A stretch of 45,575 nucleotides of DNA, taken from the NCBI GenBank assembly GCA_002742765.1, contig DLUF01000066.1, positions 1 to 45,575 on the forward strand. Direction: 5' to 3'. A model generated the notes under the pieces. It searched no databases and was not told where the DNA came from. It saw only the letters and a list, made by a program, of their open reading frames with translations. The translations under genes were made by a program, and so were the position numbers. How positions within the stretch are numbered: position 1 is the first letter of the stretch; each line of letters begins with the position of its first letter. This DNA is from Sulfurospirillum sp. UBA12182. GTDB taxonomy: Bacteria > Campylobacterota > Campylobacteria > Campylobacterales > Sulfurospirillaceae. Shown here one piece after another: positions 14,768 to 22,794 of the stretch.

Positions 14768-16474
14768 TTATTTTATAAGAGCCATAAGAGGGTCACTTAT
14801 TCCAAGTACATACATACCAATTAAACCTAAAATACCCGCAAAAAGAACATAGTATAAAGTTGGTATAACAGTTTTACGAAGTGTTTCACCTTCTTGACCA
14901 AGTAAACCAACAGTAGCAGAAGCTGCAACTACGTTATGAATTGCTATCATATTACCAGCAGCAGCGCCTACTGCTTGTAAACCTACCATAAATGCTGTTG
15001 AAAGTCCTAGAGTATCAGCTACACTAAATTGGTACTGGGAGAGCATCATGTTTGAAACAGTATTTGATCCAGCGATGAATGCTCCTATCGCACCAACCAT
15101 TGGAGCAAAGATAGGATAAATATCACCCATAGTCGTAGCTACATATTTTGCCATAGTAACAGGCATAGAAGCCAAGTCAGCACCATTTACACCTGAGTTT
15201 ATCATGATACGAACAAGAGGGATAGTAAAGATAAGAACAAAACCTGCTCCTAAGAGTACTTTTGCACTCTCACTTACAGCAGCACTTATCTCTTTTGCTC
15301 TCATTCCGTGTAGAACAAAAGTGATTAATACAACAAAAGCTATGATTCCTCCAGGAAGATAAAGTGGTTGAATCGCTCCACTAATACCTTTTTCACCAAG
15401 GATATCAACAAAAGCTACTTTAAAAGATAGAAGGAATTTTTTAACTTCAGGGCTTACACGAGTTAAAACTAAAATTCCAGCAACCATTACATAAGGAAGC
15501 CAAGCTTTAAAAAGTGACATTTGTTTAGTTTTTTCTGTAAGAGTGTCTAATTTGATTTCGATACTTCCTATCCATTTTGCTGGCCATTCACTAGCAGGAG
15601 GGAAATCCCAAGCTTCTTTTGGTGTTAAAAAACCACTTTTAGCAGCCATTACTACGATTGGAAGTCCTACAAGAGCACCTATGATAGAAGGAAACTCAGG
15701 TCCTAAGAAAATACCTGTTAATGCATAAGGGATAACAAAAGCTAAACCACCAAAAATAGCAAATGGAACAGCTGCTAAGCCTTCAGACCACGAAGCATTT
15801 TTACCAAAGAAACGTGTAAGCATCATTACCATTAAAGTAGGGATTAAAACTCCCACTATGGCATGAGTGATAGCGACATTTACAGTAATAGTTTGGATAT
15901 ACGCATCCCAACTTGAACCAGCTTGAGTAAGTTGTGCAGAGATAGTTGCTTTATCTAAACCACTATTTACTCCGATAAGAATAGGAGTTCCAACCGCACC
16001 AAAAGTAACTGGTGTACTTTGAACCATCATTCCTAACATAACAGCTGCAGCTGCTGGAAAGCCAAGAGCTACCATAAGAGGTGCTGCGATAGCTGCTGGA
16101 GTACCAAATCCAGAAGCACCTTCGATAAAAGCACCAAATAACCAACAAACAATGATAAGTTGGATTCTTCTATCCGCACTTACATTGTTAAATCCATTTC
16201 TAATTACAGCAACAGCACCAGAGTGTTTGAGTGTATTTAGAAGTAAAATAGCTCCAAAGATAATCCAAAGAACAGCGACAGTTATCACGATTCCTTGAAG
16301 CGTTGAAGCAAGTACACGGTTTGTCGAAACATCCCATACGAAGATAGCGATAAGTGCCGTTAAGATATAAACTATTGGCATCGCTTTTTTTGCTGGCATT
16401 CGCATACCAACAAGTAAGATACCTGCACTAATGATAGGTAGTGCAGCAAATAGAGCTTGTAAACCTAAACTCAT
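14768..16474 (-). CDS. lctP: L-lactate permease family transporter (lactate/glycolate)
   Basis: LctP-family permeases import L- and D-lactate and often glycolate by proton symport. This 568-residue protein has about thirteen to fourteen hydrophobic helices and conserved loops such as [30 protein letters not shown] and [15 protein letters not shown], all typical of LctP/GlcA. The start at 16474 has AAGGGGA seven bases upstream and gives the expected N-terminus ([14 protein letters not shown]); a longer frame to 16519 would add 15 polar residues and is not preferred. It is transcribed divergently from the sensor kinase gene. A tandem repeat resembling that upstream of dctP sits in its promoter region (16530-16547), suggesting common control. 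Confidence 0.92.
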   Translation of the reverse strand: MSLGLQALFAALPIISAGILLVGMRMPAKKAMPIVYILTALIAIFVWDVSTNRVLASTLQGIVITVAVLWIIFGAILLLNTLKHSGAVAVIRNGFNNVSADRRIQLIIVCWLFGAFIEGASGFGTPAAIAAPLMVALGFPAAAAVMLGMMVQSTPVTFGAVGTPILIGVNSGLDKATISAQLTQAGSSWDAYIQTITVNVAITHAIVGVLIPTLMVMMLTRFFGKNASWSEGLAAVPFAIFGGLAFVIPYALTGIFLGPEFPSIIGALVGLPIVVMAAKSGFLTPKEAWDFPPASEWPAKWIGSIEIKLDTLTEKTKQMSLFKAWLPYVMVAGILVLTRVSPEVKKFLLSFKVAFVDILGEKGISGAIQPLYLPGGIIAFVVLITFVLHGMRAKEISAAVSESAKVLLGAGFVLIFTIPLVRIMINSGVNGADLASMPVTMAKYVATTMGDIYPIFAPMVGAIGAFIAGSNTVSNMMLSQYQFSVADTLGLSTAFMVGLQAVGAAAGNMIAIHNVVAASATVGLLGQEGETLRKTVIPTLYYVLFAGILGLIGMYVLGISDPLMALIK

Positions 16475-16514
16475 TTGAATCCCCTTTTTGAAGTTTGATT
16501 TTTTGTCTGCTACA

Positions 16515-16547
16515 ATCATAGTTTATAGAAATGATAAACTTATGACG
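16515..16547 (-). promoter_or_regulatory. Possible response-regulator site and -10 box for lctP
   Basis: On the minus strand CGTCATA (16547-16541) and TATCATT (16536-16530) are offset by 11 bases, like the TGTCATA/TATCATA pairs upstream of dctP. A TATGAT that could be a -10 lies at 16520-16515. The distance from repeat to -10 is shorter than at dctP, so the match may be partly fortuitous. Confidence 0.4.
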
Positions 16548-16602
16548 TAATTTTTCATCTGTTTAATAATTTTTTTAAAAAAAGTTTAATAGAAATTTAG
16601 GA

Positions 16603-16608
16603 TATAAT
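16603..16608 (+). promoter_or_regulatory. Putative -10 box of the two-component operon
   Basis: A TATAAT lies 31 bases before the sensor kinase ATG, downstream of AT-rich tracts with a T7A7 step at about 16571-16583. No clear -35 is visible. Confidence 0.5.
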
Positions 16609-16639
16609 TTTTGCCAAACGAAGAAATGGAATCTAATTT

Positions 16640-18841
16640 ATGACAAAAAAAACTCTCTTGATTTTCTACTTTTTGCTACTCTTTTTTACTCCTCTTTTGT
16701 ATGCAAAAACAACCAAAGATGTTCTACTTATACACTCATATCATAAAGGATATAAATGGAGTGATGAGATATCAAAAGTCATAGAAGAGAGATTTGAAAC
16801 ACAAGAGAATGTTTTTGTTACGACAGTTTATATGGATACGAAGAAGATAGCGACATACACGTACTTTGAAAAGCTTTTTGAACTCTATGAAGAACAGTTT
16901 AAAACACGTAAATTTGACTTAGTAATTGCTGTTGATAATTATGCTTTGGAGTTTTTTATCAAGTATAGAGAAGCTCTTTTTCCACAAACTCCGATGGTCT
17001 TTTTAGGTATAAATAATTTTGATAAAGCAATGCTTGAAGAGAACAATACTTTATCAATCGCAACTGGGGTAGTTGAACAAGTTGATATAGAGAAAAATAT
17101 ACAACTCATTTTAGAGATGCATCCAAAATTAGAGAAAATTTTGATTATAAATGATCAATCAAAAACAGGTTTTGCAATTAAACGAGATATGACTAATGTG
17201 TTACCAAAATACACAAATAAAGTAAAGTTTGAGTATGTTGACAATATAGAATTAAGTAGGCTTGAAGAGAAAGTAAAGATACTTCCAGACAATACTGTCA
17301 TCCTTTGGGTTCTTCTTTTTAAAGATAAAACGGGACGTTATTTTACCCATAAAGAGAGTTTAAAGGCTATAAAAGAGGTTGCAAAAGTACCTATCTATGG
17401 GCTTTGGGATTTTTACTTGAATGAAGGTATCGTAGGGGGACTTTTAACAAGTGCAAAAGCTCAAGCTAGTAATGCCGCTAAAATGGCTGATATGATTTTA
17501 AAAGGTGCTCATCCTGCAAATATACCTATACTTATGGAAAGTCCAAATCAATATATCTTTGATTATAATGAATTGAAAAGATTTGAACTTGAAGTACCTA
17601 AGAGTATCTTAAAATATGAGATGATAAACAAACCTTTCTCTTTTTACAATGAGTATAAAGAGTTTGTTTGGTTAGGTGGTGCTTTTGGGCTTGCTATTGC
17701 CATGATTTTAGTTTTATTAGCAACAAATGTTGCTAAAAGAGTGATGAGTGAAGAAGCTTTAAAAAATCAATTGCAATTCATAAGAGTTTTACTCGATACT
17801 GTTCCAAATCCTATAAATTACAAAAATTTAAGAGGTGAGTTTGAAGGTTGTAATAAAGCTTTTGCAGATCTCTTTGGATTGCAAAGAAAAGACATCATAG
17901 GCAAAAGTGTTTATGATTTTTTCTCAAAAGAGTGGGCAGATGATTCCTCGAAGAAGGATAAAGAACTCATTTTGAGTGAAGGAAGTGATAGTTTTGAACA
18001 GACTTTGCATCTACCAAACGGTACAAAAAAAGTTATGACTTATACAAAAACAGTCTATAAAAATATTAATGGTTCTATTGGTGGAGTAGTAACTGTGATG
18101 GATGATATTACCGAGAGAAATCAGCAAAAACAATTTCTAATCCAACAATCAAAACTTGCAGAAATGGGAGAGATGATAGCTGCTGTGGCACATCAATGGA
18201 ATGAACCTTTAGTGGAACTTTCTGCAATCCTTCAAGATTTGGAGTTTAGCTATAAAAGTGGAAAGCTAAGTCAAGAAGAGATGCGAGATTTTGTTCAAGA
18301 TTCGATGATACAAATCCAGTACATGTCAAAGACTTTAAAAGATTTTAGAAATTTTTTAAAACCCTCAGTGAACAAAGTTTTTTTTAGTGCTCAAAAGGCG
18401 ATAGATGAGGTTTTAGAAATTATCGGAAAGCATATTTTTTACTCTTATATCTCTTTACATGTAAAGATTGAAAACAAAGAGATGATAGTATTTGGCTATG
18501 AAAATGAGTTTAAACAAGTTTTACTCAATGTTATCAACAATGCAAAACAAAAAATTCTTGCTAAAAAGAAAAAAGGCAACATATATATCAACGTACAAGA
18601 TGAAGGTTTATACACGAGGTTTCAGATTATAGACGATGCAGGCCCTATCCCTGATGAAATTATTGAGTTTATATTTGACCCTTATTTTACTACAAATGAG
18701 AATGGCACAGGGCTTGGTTTATACATGGCAAAGGTGATTATAGAAGATAAAATGGGTGGCAAGATTTGGGCACGCAACTTTGCTAATAAAGTGATTTTTA
18801 ATATAGAGGTACCAAAAAATACAGACGAGAAGGATGTGTGA
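16640..18841 (+). CDS. Membrane sensor histidine kinase with ABC-type substrate-binding sensor and PAS domains
   Basis: This kinase senses a periplasmic ligand and passes phosphate to the response regulator encoded next. Order along the 733 residues: signal peptide/first helix (1-22), a periplasmic domain of the ABC_sub_bind type (about 26-320, starting DVLLIHSYHKGYKWSDEI), one membrane helix (about 343-365), a PAS domain (about 380-490), a HisKA helix with the phosphoacceptor His near residue 518 in AAVAHQWNEPL, and an ATPase domain with N-box NVINNAKQKI and G-box ENGTGLGLYMAK. The usual Campylobacterota H-box is AHQWRQPL; here Arg-Gln is Asn-Glu. It lies between lctP and the TRAP genes, so lactate, glycolate or a 2-oxoacid is the likely signal. 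Confidence 0.88.
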   Translation: MTKKTLLIFYFLLLFFTPLLYAKTTKDVLLIHSYHKGYKWSDEISKVIEERFETQENVFVTTVYMDTKKIATYTYFEKLFELYEEQFKTRKFDLVIAVDNYALEFFIKYREALFPQTPMVFLGINNFDKAMLEENNTLSIATGVVEQVDIEKNIQLILEMHPKLEKILIINDQSKTGFAIKRDMTNVLPKYTNKVKFEYVDNIELSRLEEKVKILPDNTVILWVLLFKDKTGRYFTHKESLKAIKEVAKVPIYGLWDFYLNEGIVGGLLTSAKAQASNAAKMADMILKGAHPANIPILMESPNQYIFDYNELKRFELEVPKSILKYEMINKPFSFYNEYKEFVWLGGAFGLAIAMILVLLATNVAKRVMSEEALKNQLQFIRVLLDTVPNPINYKNLRGEFEGCNKAFADLFGLQRKDIIGKSVYDFFSKEWADDSSKKDKELILSEGSDSFEQTLHLPNGTKKVMTYTKTVYKNINGSIGGVVTVMDDITERNQQKQFLIQQSKLAEMGEMIAAVAHQWNEPLVELSAILQDLEFSYKSGKLSQEEMRDFVQDSMIQIQYMSKTLKDFRNFLKPSVNKVFFSAQKAIDEVLEIIGKHIFYSYISLHVKIENKEMIVFGYENEFKQVLLNVINNAKQKILAKKKKGNIYINVQDEGLYTRFQIIDDAGPIPDEIIEFIFDPYFTTNENGTGLGLYMAKVIIEDKMGGKIWARNFANKVIFNIEVPKNTDEKDV

Positions 18842-18844
18842 GAA

Positions 18845-19507
18845 ATGAAGATTTTATTACTTGAGGATAACGAAAGGCTCAACAAAACGATAGTGAAAAG
18901 ACTAGAAGCAAAAGGCTATGTTGTAGATAGTTTTTTAGATGGCAATGAAGCATGCGAAGCAGTGGACAATGGCTACACTTGTTTTGTTTTAGATATCAAT
19001 GTTCCTTCGATTGATGGGATTGAAATCTTAAAAAGAATCAGAGAATTTAATCTTGATACGCCAGTGATTATCATAAGTTCAACAGTAGAACTTGATGTGA
19101 TACGAAGCTCTTATAACTATGGATGCAATGATTATCTTAAGAAACCATTTTTTATCGATGAACTTGAAATCAAAATTGAAAAATTATGTCATTTTGATAA
19201 AGAAGAGGTGGAAATCTCTCCAAAATGCAAATTTAGATTTAAAGATAGCGTTTTGGAGGTTGAAGGCAAAAGTGAACACCTCTCAAGAAAGGAGAGATTG
19301 TTACTAAATTTACTTTTATCCCACAGAGGAAAAGTGGTTTCATTTGATACGATTCAAGCCATAGTTTGGGAGGGTAATTTCGCAAGTATAGATTCCATAA
19401 GGTCTTTGGTAAGAAGGCTTAGAAAGAAGATACCAATAGATTGTATAGAGACAGCTGTTGATGTTGGGTACCAATTCAGAGATAAAAGCTATTGTCACGA
19501 TTTGTAA
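18845..19507 (+). CDS. OmpR/PhoB-type response regulator
   Basis: This is a 220-residue cytoplasmic transcription factor. The receiver domain (1-115) has the acidic pair Glu-Asp at 7-8, the phosphoacceptor Asp50 in FVLDINVPS, the SST switch residues near 78-80 and KKPF at about 99-102. The winged-helix output domain (about 130-217) shows LSRKERLLLNLLLSHRGKVV and the recognition-helix region SIRSLVRRLRKKI. The gene starts three bases after the kinase stop. Proteins of this class bind tandem direct repeats 11 bases apart, and exactly such repeats lie between this gene and dctP, so it very likely activates the TRAP operon and possibly lctP. Confidence 0.9.
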   Translation: MKILLLEDNERLNKTIVKRLEAKGYVVDSFLDGNEACEAVDNGYTCFVLDINVPSIDGIEILKRIREFNLDTPVIIISSTVELDVIRSSYNYGCNDYLKKPFFIDELEIKIEKLCHFDKEEVEISPKCKFRFKDSVLEVEGKSEHLSRKERLLLNLLLSHRGKVVSFDTIQAIVWEGNFASIDSIRSLVRRLRKKIPIDCIETAVDVGYQFRDKSYCHDL

Positions 19508-19512
19508 CTTAA

Positions 19513-19568
19513 TGTCATAGATTTGTCATATAGTTTAATACAGGATTAAATGTCATATAGATATCATA
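19513..19568 (+). promoter_or_regulatory. Tandem TGTCATA repeats upstream of dctP, probable response-regulator operator
   Basis: TGTCATA occurs at 19513-19519 and 19524-19530, and again at 19551-19557 with TATCATA at 19562-19568. Each pair is offset by 11 bases, the spacing preferred by PhoB-type regulators. The second pair ends about 20 bases before a TAAAAT (19589-19594) that can serve as -10, so the repeats replace the -35 region as in activator-dependent promoters. Confidence 0.65.
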
Positions 19569-19614
19569 CAGCCTGATGTAAGATTTAGTAAAATTAAACT
19601 TGAAAGGAGTTCGG

Positions 19615-20676
19615 ATGAGGATTGCAAAGATCTTAGGGACTTTGGGTCTAGTAGCAGCGATGGCAATCGGTGCAAACGCGGCAGAGAAGAAAGTGAAGTG
19701 GAAGTTAGCTATGACATGGGGACCAACACTTACTCCATTTACAACAGCTGTTGAGAATATGGCTAAAATGGTAGAGACGATGAGTGGGGGAGACTTTGTT
19801 ATCAGAATTGATGCAGCAAATAAGCATAAAGCTCCATTTGGTGTACTCGATATGGTAAAGCTTGGTCAGTATGAGATGGCTCACTCTGCATCGTACTACT
19901 GGAAAGGTAAAGATGTAAATCTTCTTCCTTTTTCAACGATGCCTTTTGGTATGACTGCTCCTGAACAATATGCGTGGTTTTATCATGGTGGTGGAATGGA
20001 GCTCATGGAAAAAGCTTATGCTCCTCACAATATGCTCTCTTTCCCTGGCGGTAACACAGGTAACCAAATGGGTGGATGGTTTAGAAAAGAGATTAAATCT
20101 CTTGATGACCTTAAAGGTCTTAAGATGAGAATCCCTGGCTTTGCTGGTGAAGTTTTAGCAAAATTAGGATTGACTGTTACAAATATTGCTCCAGGTGAAC
20201 TTTATACTTCGCTAGAGAGAGGAACTATCGATGCACTTGAGTGGGTTGGACCTGGTATGGATATCAAGATGGGATTTCACAAAATTGCTCCTTACTACTA
20301 CACAGGATGGCATGAGCCAGCAACAGAGTTACAATTTCTTGTAAACAAAAAAGAGTTTGATAAACTTTCAGATAAAAACAAAGAAATTCTAAGAGTTGCT
20401 ATGAGACTTGCTTCTTATGACATGTACATTGAAAACTATCATATGAGTACAGATGCATGGGCTAGTATAGCAACTGAATATCCAAATATCAAAATCAAAA
20501 CTTTCCCTAAAGAAGTTTTAGATGCTATGAAAAAAGCAAATGATGAGCTTTTAGCCGATATGGCAAAAGACCAACCATTGTTAAAAGAGATTTTAGATTC
20601 TCAAAAAGCGTACTTGACAAAATCAAGAGCTTGGACAGAGATGTCTGATTATCTTTACCTAAAAGATAATTTATAA
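19615..20676 (+). CDS. dctP: TRAP transporter periplasmic substrate-binding protein (DctP/TakP group)
   Basis: This is the extracytoplasmic receptor of a TRAP transporter. The 353-residue precursor has a signal peptide (MRIAKILGTLGLVAAMAIGANA, cleavage near 22). The mature part matches the TakP/2-oxoacid and lactate-binding group rather than the C4-dicarboxylate DctP group: PGGNTGNQMGGWFRKEI, DLKGLKMRIPGFAGEVL and the ALEWVGPGMD motif are recognisable. Known members of this group bind 2-oxoacids or calcium lactate, so lactate, pyruvate or glycolate are candidates. The ATG at 19615 has AAAGGAG six bases upstream; the frame extends to a TTG at 19600 without support. Two strong hairpins separate it from dctQ, which would favour high expression of the receptor relative to the membrane subunits. 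Confidence 0.9.
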   Translation: MRIAKILGTLGLVAAMAIGANAAEKKVKWKLAMTWGPTLTPFTTAVENMAKMVETMSGGDFVIRIDAANKHKAPFGVLDMVKLGQYEMAHSASYYWKGKDVNLLPFSTMPFGMTAPEQYAWFYHGGGMELMEKAYAPHNMLSFPGGNTGNQMGGWFRKEIKSLDDLKGLKMRIPGFAGEVLAKLGLTVTNIAPGELYTSLERGTIDALEWVGPGMDIKMGFHKIAPYYYTGWHEPATELQFLVNKKEFDKLSDKNKEILRVAMRLASYDMYIENYHMSTDAWASIATEYPNIKIKTFPKEVLDAMKKANDELLADMAKDQPLLKEILDSQKAYLTKSRAWTEMSDYLYLKDNL

Positions 20677-20681
20677 CAATA

Positions 20682-20713
20682 TTGTCGGTTACATGTAAAA
20701 ATGTAACCGACAA
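20682..20713. repeat. Intercistronic hairpin 1 between dctP and dctQ
   Basis: TTGTCGGTTACAT (20682-20694) pairs perfectly with ATGTAACCGACAA (20701-20713) around a six-base loop. The left arm and loop contain TTACATGTAA (20689-20698). No T-tract follows, so it is more likely an mRNA stability or processing element than a terminator. Confidence 0.85.
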
Positions 20714-20717
20714 AATC

Positions 20718-20761
20718 TAAGAATAAACCAAGCTTTACATGTAAAGCTTGGTTTATTCTTA
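20718..20761. repeat. 44-bp perfect palindrome between dctP and dctQ
   Basis: The 44 bases are a perfect palindrome centred on ACATGT, so the TTACATGTAA motif (20735-20744) sits at its centre. As RNA it folds into a stem of about 20 pairs with almost no loop; as DNA it can form a cruciform. It follows hairpin 1 by five bases. Confidence 0.9.
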
Positions 20762-20797
20762 TTGTGTGGATAAGAAAAGTTTCAAGAAAGGTTGTTT

Positions 20798-21337
20798 ATG
20801 TTGTTAAAAATAGAAAACTTTTTTAACAAAGTTGCTGATTTTATAGGGCATCTCACAGCAGTGTTAATGGTTTTGATGATGCTTAATGTATTTTATGATG
20901 TTATTATGAGATACTTTTTCAATACAGGCTCAATCGCTATGCAAGAGATGGAGTGGCATCTGTTCTCTTTAGTTATTTTATTAGGCGTTTCTTACTCCTT
21001 AAAAGAGGATGGCCACGTTAGAGTTGATGTGATTTATGACAGGTTACATGTAAAGAAAAAAGCTATTATCAATATAGTAGGTGCATTTGTATTTTTAATC
21101 CCATTTTCTATTTTTATAGGAACTGGTTCTTTTGATTTTGTTATGGAAGCATATACGAGTCATGAGATTAGTGGAGACCCAGGTGGATTGACACATCGTT
21201 GGATTATTAAAGCTTTTATACCAGCATCTTTTTATCTTCTTGTTTTCACAAGTATAGGCTTTATCGTCAAAAATATAAATCTATACAGAGGTGCTCATAA
21301 TCCTCATCAACATAATCTTGAGGGAGAGCACAAATGA
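20798..21337 (+). CDS. dctQ: TRAP transporter small permease subunit
   Basis: This is the small membrane subunit that supports the transporter channel. The 179-residue protein has four hydrophobic helices (about 17-40, 52-70, 88-110, 135-160), the usual DctQ topology, and the conserved EMEWHLFSLVILLGVSYSL segment in helix 2. The start at ATG 20798 follows AAAGG; the frame could extend two codons to a TTG but this is not supported. It overlaps dctM by four bases. A TTACATGTAA motif lies inside the gene (21044-21053). Confidence 0.9.
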   Translation: MLLKIENFFNKVADFIGHLTAVLMVLMMLNVFYDVIMRYFFNTGSIAMQEMEWHLFSLVILLGVSYSLKEDGHVRVDVIYDRLHVKKKAIINIVGAFVFLIPFSIFIGTGSFDFVMEAYTSHEISGDPGGLTHRWIIKAFIPASFYLLVFTSIGFIVKNINLYRGAHNPHQHNLEGEHK

Positions 21338-22683
21338 TAGGTATCATAATGTTCTTTGTTGCGCTTGTCGCACTTCTTTTTGGTTTCCCTGTTGCTTTTA
21401 CTTTTGGGGCAGTTTCTGTTGTTTTTGGTTTGATTGCGGGGATTGTTGAAGCCCTCTCTTATGACCAAAGTGTGATGGAGGGGATTATAGAGGGCATAAA
21501 TATGTTTGCTTTTATGCCTCATAGAATCTACTCGATTATGAACAATACTATTTTGATGGCTGTACCACTTTTTATCTTTATGGGGATTGTCCTTCAAAAA
21601 TCAAGACTTGCTGAAAAACTCTTGGAGTCTATGGGTTTTTTATTTGGAGAACTTCGTGGAGGACTTGCTATCAGTACAGTTTTAGTTGGCGCACTTTTAG
21701 CTGCTTCAACTGGTGTTGTAGGGGCGAGTGTTGTTGCGATGGGTGTTATCTCGCTACCAGTTATGCTCAAATACAACTATTCAAGACGTTTAGCAACAGG
21801 GACGATATGTGCTTCTGGAACTTTAGGGCAGATTATTCCTCCTTCAATCGTTCTTATCATCTTAGGAGATGTTTTTCAAGTTCCAGTAGGGGATCTTTTT
21901 GAAGCGGCTGTTTGGCCAGGTCTCTCTTTGGTTGGGGCTTATATACTTTATATTTTGATTGTTGCTTTTTTTAACAAAGACGCAGCTCCAGCGATACAAA
22001 TCGAAGGAAGTGCTGGAACAAAAGGAAGACAAGTTTTTAACGCACTCAAAGCTATCGTTCCTCCTTTAGTACTTATTATCCTTGTTTTAGGTTCTATCTT
22101 TGCAGGTGTTGCAACACCAACTGAATCAGCTGCTGTGGGTGGCATCGGTGCTATGGGATTGGCTTGGATGTATAAAGAGTTCTCTTTTAAGATGGTTCAT
22201 GAAGCAGCACTTGAGACTGTTAAGATTACTGCTATGGTTTTTGGTATCCTCATAGGAGCAACTGCATTTTCAATGGTCTTTACTTACACTGGTGGTGATG
22301 CTATCGTAGAAGAGTTTATGATGGGACTTCCTGGTGAAAAATGGGGATTTATCATCCTTTCTATGTTAGCGATTATGGTTCTTGGATTTTTTATTGATTT
22401 TATTGAAATTTCCTATATCATCGTTCCTATCTTAGTTCCTATCGCTGAGGCTATTGGCATCAACCCTGTTTGGTTTGCCATTTTAATCGCAATGAATTTA
22501 CAGACTTCATTCTTAACCCCGCCTTTTGGTTTTAGTCTTTTTTACCTCAAAGGTGTCGCGCCACCAGAAGTAAAAACAACTCATATCTATAAAGGGGTTA
22601 TTCCTTTTATCTCTATTCAAGTTATCATACTTATCATACTAACAGTTTTCCCAGAGTTTTTTGGGCTAAACCCACTACTTTAA
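21334..22683 (+). CDS. dctM: TRAP transporter large permease subunit
   Basis: This channel-forming subunit imports the substrate with sodium. The 449-residue protein has about twelve helices and the DctM hallmarks GALLAASTGVVGASVVAMG, GTLGQIIPPSIVLIILGD and LVPIAEAIGINPVWFAILI. It starts within the dctQ stop (ATGA). Length and motifs are intact, so with dctP and dctQ a complete TRAP system is present. The TakP-like receptor type suggests lactate, pyruvate or glycolate as cargo; the membrane subunits alone do not reveal the substrate. Confidence 0.92.
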   Translation: MIGIIMFFVALVALLFGFPVAFTFGAVSVVFGLIAGIVEALSYDQSVMEGIIEGINMFAFMPHRIYSIMNNTILMAVPLFIFMGIVLQKSRLAEKLLESMGFLFGELRGGLAISTVLVGALLAASTGVVGASVVAMGVISLPVMLKYNYSRRLATGTICASGTLGQIIPPSIVLIILGDVFQVPVGDLFEAAVWPGLSLVGAYILYILIVAFFNKDAAPAIQIEGSAGTKGRQVFNALKAIVPPLVLIILVLGSIFAGVATPTESAAVGGIGAMGLAWMYKEFSFKMVHEAALETVKITAMVFGILIGATAFSMVFTYTGGDAIVEEFMMGLPGEKWGFIILSMLAIMVLGFFIDFIEISYIIVPILVPIAEAIGINPVWFAILIAMNLQTSFLTPPFGFSLFYLKGVAPPEVKTTHIYKGVIPFISIQVIILIILTVFPEFFGLNPLL

Positions 22684-22695
22684 TATTTATATAAA

Positions 22696-22732
22696 ATTTA
22701 CATGTAAAGGTTAAAATCCTTTACATGTAAAT
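22696..22732 (+). terminator. Hairpin built from two TTACATGTAA motifs after dctM
   Basis: A 15-bp perfect stem (22696-22710 with 22718-22732) carries one TTACATGTAA in each arm (22698-22707 and 22721-22730) and a seven-base loop. A T-rich tract begins about eight bases later (22739-22750). It probably ends the TRAP operon transcript. Confidence 0.7.
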
Positions 22733-22794
22733 ATCATGTCTTTTTTATTTTTTATTGTTACAATTACAAACATAGTTTATTCTAAGGATTTATC

